6,695 nt of DNA from Hyphomicrobiales bacterium. GTDB taxonomy: Bacteria > Pseudomonadota > Alphaproteobacteria > Rhizobiales > S144-23. The position numbers and the translations under genes were made by a program. Of the stretch, positions 1 through 5,459 are shown piece by piece (the stretch's first letter is position 1; the number at the start of each line of letters is the position of its first letter). The stretch spans positions 1 through 6,695 of the forward strand of contig WGBL01000121.1 in the NCBI GenBank assembly GCA_015494375.1, in the 5' to 3' direction. The notes under the pieces were generated by a model. The model had not been told where the DNA came from, did not search any database, and was given only the letters and a program-made list of their open reading frames with translations.

Positions 1-177
1 GCTCATGGCGCGCAACATAGCACCAAAGCCCCAAAGAGCGCAAAGCCGCAAAAGACGCTGCGAAAGACAAGAAAGACCTCAAAGCAATCGACAGCGGCCG
101 CTTCGACGGCGCCTCGAGAGGCTGAGGGCGCCGCCGCTGTCAGCGGTTGCCCGGAGGACGCCAATGCGCGGCCCGAG
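1..177 (+). other. Possible in-frame N-terminal extension of polA, or its leader
   Basis: In the polA frame there is no stop from base 1 to the GTG at 178, and no ATG, GTG or TTG either (only a CTG at 58). Read through, it gives 59 residues rich in Lys, Ala, Ser and Thr (KAPKSAKPQK near the start, ANARPEV just before the GTG). Such a basic, disordered tail ahead of the 5' nuclease would be plausible. Against it, G or C at third codon positions is clearly lower than in polA proper, so this may simply be untranslated leader. No other convincing gene is visible here: short frames in the other two phases lack family features, though one (bases 21-125) has C-ending codons over its last third. Confidence 0.4.
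153..166 (+). promoter_or_regulatory. Shine-Dalgarno GGAGGA plus ATG, out of frame with polA
   Basis: GGAGGA at 153-158 is followed after 5 bases by ATG at 164-166. This is the best-looking ribosome binding site near the start of polA, but the ATG is in a different frame and would give only a 32-residue peptide ending at 262 inside polA. The distance from GGAGGA to the GTG at 178 is 19 bases, longer than normal. Either the site drives a short overlapping leader peptide, or it is chance, or an indel separates it from polA. Confidence 0.35.
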
Positions 178-3135
178 GTGCCTGTCAAGAAAGGCGACCA
201 TGTCTATCTGGTGGACGGCTCGGGCTATATCTTTCGCGCTTTCCATGCGCTGCCGCCCTTGACGCGGCCGTCCGACGGCTTGCCGGTCGGCGCGGTCCAT
301 GGCTTCTGCCAGATGCTCTGGAAGCTCCTCGAGGACTCCAAGGACGGGGACCGGCCCACCCATCTGGCGGTCGTCTTCGACTATTCCGCCAAGACCTTCC
401 GCAACGAGATCTACGAGGGCTACAAGGCCAACCGCCCGCCGCCGCCCGAGGATCTCGTGCCGCAGTTCCCGATCATCCGTGAGGCGACGCGCGCGTTCAA
501 CGTCGCCTGTATCGAGCAAGAGGGCTATGAGGCCGACGACCTCATCGCCACCTATACACGCGAGGCGCTCGAAGCGGGCGCCGACGTCACCATCGTCTCG
601 TCCGACAAGGACCTCATGCAGCTGATCGGGCCCGGTGTCGTCATGCTCGACACCATGAAGGGCAACCGCCGCATCGGCCCCGAGGAGGTCGTCAAGAAAT
701 TCGGCGTTGCGCCCGAAAAGGTGGTCGATGTGCAGGCGCTCTGGGGCGATTCGAGCGACAATGTGCCGGGCGTGCCGGGGATCGGGCAAAAAACCGCCGC
801 CCAACTCATCGCCGAATATGGCGATCTCGACACACTGCTCGCCCGCGCCGAGGAGATCAAACAGAAAAAGCGTCGCGAGAACCTCATCGCGTTCGCCGAG
901 CAGGCGCGCATCTCACGCGAGCTCGTCAAGCTTTGCGACGACGTGCCGCTCGAGGTACCGCTGGCGCGCACGGGTGTGCTTGCGCCCGACCCCGAGGAAC
1001 TGCTCGGCTTCTTGCGGCGCATGGAGTTCAACACCCTGACCGCACGCATCGCCGAGCGGCTCGGCGTCAAGGCCCCGCCGCCGCTCGCCGTCTCGGTCGG
1101 CAGCAGCGTGAACGCCCAAGATGACAAGGCGCGAACGACCAAGAGCAAGAAGGGACGTCGCAAGGCCAAGAAGGGCGCGCAAGAGGACAATCAAGAGGAC
1201 AATAAACCCGCATCCGGCGGCCCGGCCGCAGCCGCCGCCCGTTGGGTGGAAAAGGCGCTCGAGGTGCCAATCGATCGCAGCGCCTATGAGACGGTGACGA
1301 CACGCGAGGGGCTCGAGGCGTGGATCGCAGAGGCGGCCGAGCGCGGCCGGCTTGCGTTCGACACCGAGACCGACAGTCTCGATGCCATGCGCGCCCGCCT
1401 CGTCGGCGTCTCGATGGCGCTCGCGCCCGGCCGCGCCTGCTATGTGCCACTCGGGCACGGCAAAGGCGAGGCGCTCGACCTCGACGGCGTGGGCGAGGGG
1501 GGCCAGATTCCGCTCGACGATGCGCTTGCTTTGCTCAAGCCGCTGCTTGAAGACGCGAGCATCCTCAAGATCGGGCAAAACCTCAAATACGACGCGCTTG
1601 TGCTCTTGCGTCATGGCATTCGCCTCGCGCCCTTCGACGACACGATGCTCTTGTCGTTTGTGCTCGATGCGGGCAAGGGCGGGCATGGCATGGACGAGCT
1701 GTCCGAGCGCTGGCTCGGGCATAAGTGCATGAGCTTCAAGGACGTTGCGGGCTCGGGCAAGAAGCAGGTCACGTTCGACAAGGTGGCGATCGACAAGGCC
1801 ACCCAATATGCGGGCGAGGATGCCGACGTCACCTTGAGGCTCTGGATGATCCTCAAGCCGCGGCTCGTGCCCGAGCGCATGGCCGCCGTCTATGAGACGC
1901 TCGAGCGCCCGCTCGCGCCCGTCCTTGTCGATATGGAGCGGGCCGGCATCAAGGTGGATGAGGCCATTCTCAAAGAGCTCTCGGCCAGGTTTGCGGGCCA
2001 GCTCGCACAACTCGAGGACGAGATCCACAGGATGGCGGGCAAGTCCTTCAACATCGCCTCGCCCAAACAGCTCGGCGAAATTCTCTTTGACGAATGGGGG
2101 CTTGCGGGCGGCAAGCGCACCAAGACCGGCGCCTGGGGCACAGGTGCGGGTGTGCTCGAGGAGATTGCGGCCAGCGAGGAAATCGACGAGCCCATCCGCA
2201 CATTCGTGCGCACGGTGCTCGAATGGCGCCAGCTTGCCAAACTCAAGAGCACCTACACCGACGCTCTGCCCAACTTCATCAACCCCGAGACGGGGCGCAT
2301 TCACACCTCGTTCGCCATGGCCGCCGCCGGCACCGGGCGCCTCGCCTCGAGCGATCCCAACCTGCAGAACATCCCGGTGCGCACGCCAGAGGGGCGCGCC
2401 ATCCGCACGGCGTTCATTGCCGAGAAGGGCAAGAAGCTGATTTCGGCCGACTACAGCCAGATCGAGCTGCGCGTGCTCGCCCACATCGCCGACATCGACG
2501 CCCTCAAGGCCGCCTTCGCCCAGGGGCTCGACATCCACGCCATGACGGCGTCCGAGATGTTCGGCGTGCCCATCGAAGGCATGCCGCCCGAGATCCGCCG
2601 CCGCGCCAAGGCCATCAACTTCGGCATCATCTATGGTATCTCGGCCTTTGGGCTGGCCGCTCAGCTCGGCATCTCGCGCCACGAGGCGGCCGACTACATC
2701 AAGCACTACTTCGAGCGCTTCCCGGGCATCCGCGCCTATATGGACCGCACCATCAAGACGGCCCGCAAGAACCGCTATGTTGAGACCATCTTCGGCCGCC
2801 GCATCCACTATCCCGATATCAACACCAAGAACGCCGCACGCCGCGGCTTTCTCGAGCGCGCCGCCATCAATGCGCCCATCCAGGGCTCGGCCGCCGACAT
2901 CATCCGCCGCGCCATGGTGCGCATGCCCGCCGCACTCGCCGAGGCGGGGCTCGGGGCACGGATGCTGCTCCAGGTCCACGACGAGCTCATCTTCGAGGCC
3001 GACGAGGGGGAGGCGGAGGCGACGATCGCCGTCGCCCGCCGCGTGATGGAGCGCGCGGCCGAGCCTGCGGTCAAGCTAGGCGTGCCGCTCAAGGTGGATG
3101 CCGCGGCGGCCGATAACTGGGAAGCCGCACACTGA
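178..3135 (+). CDS. polA: DNA polymerase I, with 5'-3' nuclease and proofreading domains
   Basis: Family A DNA polymerase that removes RNA primers, fills Okazaki and repair gaps and proofreads. The 985 residues hold three domains. The 5' nuclease (about 7-295) shows VDGSGYIFRAFHA, FDYSAKTFRNE, GYEADD, SSDKDLMQ and the helix-hairpin-helix run GDSSDNVPGVPGIG. The 3'-5' exonuclease (about 365-565) keeps all acidic residues: D395/E397 in FDTETDS, D472 in QNLKYD, and Y544/D548 in YAGEDAD, so proofreading should be active. The polymerase (about 575-985) has motif A D758 in SADYSQIELR, motif B R807, K811, F815, Y819, and motif C H934-D935-E936. E. coli PolA is 928 aa; the excess lies mainly in a lysine-rich linker (about 300-350) and a short insert near 663-680. 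The GTG at 178 is used because homology begins there (VKKGDH), but it has no well-spaced Shine-Dalgarno and the frame stays open to base 1, so a longer N-terminus is possible. Convergent with anmK. Identification is secure; only the start is uncertain. Confidence 0.98.
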   Translation: MPVKKGDHVYLVDGSGYIFRAFHALPPLTRPSDGLPVGAVHGFCQMLWKLLEDSKDGDRPTHLAVVFDYSAKTFRNEIYEGYKANRPPPPEDLVPQFPIIREATRAFNVACIEQEGYEADDLIATYTREALEAGADVTIVSSDKDLMQLIGPGVVMLDTMKGNRRIGPEEVVKKFGVAPEKVVDVQALWGDSSDNVPGVPGIGQKTAAQLIAEYGDLDTLLARAEEIKQKKRRENLIAFAEQARISRELVKLCDDVPLEVPLARTGVLAPDPEELLGFLRRMEFNTLTARIAERLGVKAPPPLAVSVGSSVNAQDDKARTTKSKKGRRKAKKGAQEDNQEDNKPASGGPAAAAARWVEKALEVPIDRSAYETVTTREGLEAWIAEAAERGRLAFDTETDSLDAMRARLVGVSMALAPGRACYVPLGHGKGEALDLDGVGEGGQIPLDDALALLKPLLEDASILKIGQNLKYDALVLLRHGIRLAPFDDTMLLSFVLDAGKGGHGMDELSERWLGHKCMSFKDVAGSGKKQVTFDKVAIDKATQYAGEDADVTLRLWMILKPRLVPERMAAVYETLERPLAPVLVDMERAGIKVDEAILKELSARFAGQLAQLEDEIHRMAGKSFNIASPKQLGEILFDEWGLAGGKRTKTGAWGTGAGVLEEIAASEEIDEPIRTFVRTVLEWRQLAKLKSTYTDALPNFINPETGRIHTSFAMAAAGTGRLASSDPNLQNIPVRTPEGRAIRTAFIAEKGKKLISADYSQIELRVLAHIADIDALKAAFAQGLDIHAMTASEMFGVPIEGMPPEIRRRAKAINFGIIYGISAFGLAAQLGISRHEAADYIKHYFERFPGIRAYMDRTIKTARKNRYVETIFGRRIHYPDINTKNAARRGFLERAAINAPIQGSAADIIRRAMVRMPAALAEAGLGARMLLQVHDELIFEADEGEAEATIAVARRVMERAAEPAVKLGVPLKVDAAAADNWEAAH
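1180..1203 (+). repeat. Two tandem copies of a 12-bp unit in the polA linker
   Basis: The unit CAAGAGGACAAT occurs twice back to back and encodes QEDN-QEDN (residues 335-342 of PolA). It lies directly after a lysine/arginine-rich run (TKSKKGRRKAKKG, 321-333) in the flexible segment joining the 5' nuclease to the Klenow part. The repeat keeps the frame and looks like a recent slippage duplication in an unconstrained linker. Confidence 0.9.
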
Positions 3136-3137
3136 CC

Positions 3138-3176
3138 GGGCGCGACCAACGATAGGGCGGTCATTCGTTGGCGCCC
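3138..3176. terminator. Interrupted hairpin in the convergent polA/anmK gap
   Basis: GGGCG (3138-3142) and CCAACGA (3146-3152), with a 3-base bulge between them, pair with TCGTTGG (3165-3171) and CGCCC (3172-3176) around a 12-base loop: 12 base pairs in all. It begins two bases after the polA stop and lies about 50 bases beyond the anmK stop, so it could serve either transcript. Neither side has a T-run, so it is not a classical intrinsic terminator; it may act as an mRNA 3'-end stabiliser or a weak or Rho-assisted terminator. The rest of the 93-bp gap (3136-3228) shows nothing else. Confidence 0.5.
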
Positions 3177-3228
3177 AAGTGCCTACCGATGGGAAAGACG
3201 CTCGAGGGAGCCATGTTTTGCTCGTGGC

Positions 3229-4440
3229 TCAGGTTGCCCCATTGGGGGCTCGGGCTAGCTCCCCGCCGCTCATGGGCTCGGGCGCGCCGGTCGTCTCGGG
3301 AAAGGTGATGGGCAGCCGTTGGAGCGCGCGCACGGCGAGATAGGCAAAGGCCTCCGCTTCCATGAGATCGCCATCGAGCCCCACCGCCTCGGCCGGCACG
3401 ATGGGCTCGTTGAGGCGCTCGGCAAGGGCGCACATGATGGCGCGATTGCGCCGCCCGCCGCCGGTGACAATCCATAACTTGGGCCTATGGGCAAGCAACA
3501 GCGCGGCGCGACGGGCTGCCTCCGCGGTGAAGGCAGCAAGCGTTGCGGCGCCATCCTCGGGGGAAAGGCCGCGACAGGGCGCGAGAGAGAAATGGCCCCG
3601 GTCGAGTGATTTCGGCGGCGGAAGCGAGAAAAACGGATCCCGCAACAGCTCACCCAGAGCCCATTCATTGACGCGGCCACGGCCGGCGAGCCGCCCCCCA
3701 TCGTCGAATGGCTGGCTCGCCACCTCGCGCATCCAGTCATCAAGGAGGGCGTTGCCTGGCCCCGTATCGAACGCCACAAGGGCACCATCGGCCCCCACCC
3801 ACGTGAGATTGCCGATGCCGCCGAGATTGAGAAAGGCCACCGGGCGCTCCGCAATTTGTGCGGCGAGGGCGCGGTGATAGGTGGGCACGAGCGGCGCCCC
3901 CTCGCCACCCGCCGCCGTATCCGCGGCGCGGAAGTCATAGACGACGGAGATGCCCGTAAGCGCGGCGAGCAGCGGGCCATCGCCGAGCTGCACCGTGAGG
4001 CGGCGCGGCCGCTGAGCGCTCACACCGGTGCCGGCGCCACTGCCGGTGTTACTGCCGGTGCCGTGCGCTCCGTCGCCTTCGCCCCCCGCGAGCGGCCGGT
4101 GGAGCACCGTCTGGCCGTGAAAGCCGATGACATCGATCGCCGCAGCGCTCAGCCCCTGCTCCTCGAGGAACGCCGAGACCGTGGCCGCATGACGCCTGGT
4201 CAGCGCCTCCTCGATTGCGGCGAGATCGCCCGGCCTGTCGCCCCGCTCCGAGATTTTCCCCGCCACCGACAAGGCCCGCCGCAATCTCTCTCGAAACCCT
4301 TCGTCATAAGGCACGCTCCGCCCGGCGAGCCGGCGCACCACGCTTTGCCCATCGGTCTCAATGAGCGCGATGTCGATGCCATCCATCGAGGTGCCGCTCA
4401 TGAGGCCGATGGCGCGCTTGAAGCTTTGCTTGTCTGTCAT
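3229..4440 (-). CDS. anmK: Anhydro-N-acetylmuramic acid kinase
   Basis: Cytoplasmic peptidoglycan-recycling enzyme: it opens the 1,6-anhydro ring of anhydro-MurNAc while phosphorylating it with ATP, giving MurNAc-6-phosphate. The 403 residues carry the family motifs in order: GLMSGTSMDGID (12-23), the N-terminal nucleotide/phosphate loop; GFHGQT.LHRP (107-116); DFRAAD...GGEGAPLVP (169-186), the region of substrate binding and the catalytic Asp; LNLGGIGN (204-211); FDTGPGN (224-230); TGGGRRN (326-332); and DGDLMEAEAFAYLA (356-369). E. coli AnmK is about 369 aa; the excess is largely a Gly/Ser/Thr-rich loop at about 118-146 that is partly encoded by short repeats. The ATG at 4440 places the first motif 11 residues from the N-terminus, as usual in the family; an in-frame ATG at 4452 (MRPAMTDK) has a slightly better-spaced ribosome site and would add four residues. 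The frame stays open further upstream but crosses the divergent gene. No murQ or amgK partner is in the window. Confidence 0.95.
   Translation of the reverse strand: MTDKQSFKRAIGLMSGTSMDGIDIALIETDGQSVVRRLAGRSVPYDEGFRERLRRALSVAGKISERGDRPGDLAAIEEALTRRHAATVSAFLEEQGLSAAAIDVIGFHGQTVLHRPLAGGEGDGAHGTGSNTGSGAGTGVSAQRPRRLTVQLGDGPLLAALTGISVVYDFRAADTAAGGEGAPLVPTYHRALAAQIAERPVAFLNLGGIGNLTWVGADGALVAFDTGPGNALLDDWMREVASQPFDDGGRLAGRGRVNEWALGELLRDPFFSLPPPKSLDRGHFSLAPCRGLSPEDGAATLAAFTAEAARRAALLLAHRPKLWIVTGGGRRNRAIMCALAERLNEPIVPAEAVGLDGDLMEAEAFAYLAVRALQRLPITFPETTGAPEPMSGGELARAPNGAT
4039..4062. repeat. Tandem 12-bp near-repeats inside anmK
   Basis: ACTGCCGGTGTT (4039-4050) is followed directly by ACTGCCGGTGCC (4051-4062), and the bases just before (from about 4025) are a degenerate copy. 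On the coding strand these give part of the Gly/Thr/Ser-rich loop (residues 126-138, GTGSNTGSGAGTG) between the GFHGQT and DFR motifs of AnmK. The period is a multiple of three, so copy changes keep the frame. Confidence 0.8.
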
Positions 4441-4452
4441 GGCGGGCCGCAT

Positions 4453-4476
4453 TCCTTCCTTCGCACGCCTCCTTTC
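4453..4476 (-). promoter_or_regulatory. Ribosome binding region of anmK
   Basis: Read on the - strand, AGGAGG (4473-4468) and then AAGGAAGG (4461-4454) precede the two candidate starts. The first AAGG lies 5 bases from the ATG at 4452, while AAGGA at 4457-4453 lies 12 bases from the ATG at 4440. Spacing therefore slightly favours 4452; family length favours 4440. Confidence 0.5.
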
Positions 4477-4677
4477 GCATTCGGCGTCGCGACTGCCCCT
4501 GGTTCGTAATAGGTGCGAGCTCTCCACTCGCCCCGGCTTCTTACTTAGCACGCCATTCTGTCGCGTTGTGCTATGCGGGATTGCTCCATTGCCGGCCCAT
4601 TCGTTGCCTTGAAAGCAGCGGCAATCGCTGTAGGTTGTCGCGCGAGAGCGGCAGACGCGTCGTTGCCACTGAGGGGG
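4477..4677. other. Divergent intergenic region between anmK and the membrane protein gene
   Basis: Promoters for both divergent genes should lie here. I see no pair of good -35/-10 boxes on either strand; the best on + is a weak TTGCCT (4604) followed 17-18 bases later by a poor -10 (GCTGTA or CTGTAG, from 4627). No clear operator palindrome or riboswitch was seen. An in-frame ATG at 4573 would extend the downstream protein by 40 residues with no matching ribosome site. Confidence 0.35.
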
Positions 4678-4682
4678 AAGGA
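4678..4682 (+). promoter_or_regulatory. Ribosome binding site of the 183-residue membrane protein
   Basis: AAGGA sits 10 bases before the ATG at 4693, inside a purine-rich leader (GGGGGAAGGAAAGAG). It decides for this ATG over the in-frame ATG at 4573, which has no such site, and it places the first membrane helix at the very N-terminus. Confidence 0.6.
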
Positions 4683-4692
4683 AAGAGTAGAG

Positions 4693-5244
4693 ATGTCCGA
4701 GCTGTGGATCTGGGTCGCGGGCCTCGCCATGAGTGTGATTGCGCTCGTCTGGTTGGCGTTTCTCAACGCGTATGGGCTGCACACGATTGTTGCGGCCGCA
4801 ACTGCACTCACCATCGCCGCCATCGCGCTTCGGCGTGCGTATGTGGCGCGCAACAGAGGCGCGAGCGAGGCCGCCATCGCCCGCCTCGAGGCTTACCACA
4901 TGGGTGCCATCTGGAGCTGGGGCGCCGTTTCGCTCACGGCTACTTATCTCATGGTCCTTGCTTGGAAGGAGTGGTGGCAGTTTGCGCTGGCCTTTGGAGC
5001 CGCCGCGGCGCTGGCGTTCTATCTTGCCGTGCGCCTCGGAAAAGAGCCGAGCGGCACCGAGAAGCTGCTTGGCGCCGCCCGCTGGCTCACTCGTGTGCAA
5101 TTGGCGGGCATGGCTTTGGTGGTCGTAGGGCTTATTGCCGACCGCAAGATGGATTTCGAATGGGTGGATTGGGCCGGCAACAACATCTTCTTTTTCGGTG
5201 CCCTGGCCCTCGGCGTCATCAGCCTCGACGCGCTCAAGTCATAG
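4693..5244 (+). CDS. Uncharacterised membrane protein with six predicted helices
   Basis: I do not recognise this 183-residue protein and assign no function. Hydrophobic segments lie at about 4-26, 30-47, 71-90, 94-113, 134-149 and 160-178, suggesting six membrane helices. Between helices 2 and 3 is a short charged loop (RNRGASEAAIARLEAYH, about 53-69); between 4 and 5 is another with RLGKEPSGTEKLLGAARW (114-131). Trp is frequent (WIW near the N-terminus, WKEWW at 91-95, EWVDW at 156-160). The C-terminal DWAGNNIFFFGALALG (159-174) is the most distinctive stretch, with paired polar residues at the mouth of the last helix. No signal peptide separate from helix 1, and no recognisable catalytic or metal-binding motif. 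Codon use matches its neighbours, so it looks resident rather than newly acquired. It stands alone, divergent from anmK and convergent with the ligase-like gene. That it is a real gene rests on the ribosome site, the coherent helix pattern and typical codon bias. Confidence 0.75.
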   Translation: MSELWIWVAGLAMSVIALVWLAFLNAYGLHTIVAAATALTIAAIALRRAYVARNRGASEAAIARLEAYHMGAIWSWGAVSLTATYLMVLAWKEWWQFALAFGAAAALAFYLAVRLGKEPSGTEKLLGAARWLTRVQLAGMALVVVGLIADRKMDFEWVDWAGNNIFFFGALALGVISLDALKS

Positions 5245-5459
5245 GCTTGCGGGGGCCATCCCCGGCCGAAGGGAGTATCGAGGAGGCCGAAAGACGAGAA
5301 GAGTCGTGGAGAGGAGGCGGAGGCGAAGCAGGCAGAGGAGAGAAGCAAGCAGAGCAGAAGAATAGAACAGAGAAGAGAAGAGAAGAGAAGAGAAGAGGAA
5401 GCGAGACGGTGAGAGGAGGAGACAGCGGCTGTGCTCGGTCCACAAGCGATCGGCGACAA
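5245..5459. other. Convergent intergenic region, purine-rich on the + strand
   Basis: Gap between two genes that end towards each other. Just after the membrane protein stop is a small GC hairpin, CGGGG (5250-5254) with CCCCG (5260-5264) and a 5-base loop, without a T-run. From about 5265 to 5430 the + strand is dominated by A and G. Read from the - strand, the transcript leaving the ligase-like gene would be C/U-rich and poor in G, which is the composition Rho prefers for loading, so a Rho-dependent terminator is a reasonable inference. I see no gene here. Confidence 0.6.
5369..5401. repeat. 33-base pure purine run with (AGAAG)5 microsatellite
   Basis: Five perfect copies of AGAAG occupy 5371-5395, followed by a variant AGGAA, inside an uninterrupted purine run of 33 bases. 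The repeated part has mirror symmetry (it reads the same backwards), the arrangement known to allow intramolecular triplex DNA under supercoiling. Copy number is likely to vary by slippage; being non-coding, it would not disturb a frame. Confidence 0.9.

Noticed and set aside
79..804. A 241-codon antisense frame over the polA start
   Set aside because: Same explanation: it mirrors the conserved 5' nuclease coding sequence and has no recognisable domain or ribosome site.
913..2979. A 688-codon open frame on the - strand, wholly inside polA
   Set aside because: The opposite strand already encodes a complete PolA with all catalytic motifs. Long antisense open frames are expected where third positions are nearly all G or C, and its translation shows no family motif.
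4453..5100. Upstream in-frame extension of anmK to base 5100
   Set aside because: The extra residues lack family similarity, cross the divergent membrane protein gene and its ribosome site, and bypass the well-supported starts at 4440/4452.
5250..5264. CGGGG/CCCCG hairpin as an intrinsic terminator of the membrane protein gene
   Set aside because: The stem is only five pairs and is followed by purines instead of a T-run, so I note it only as a possible weak pause element.
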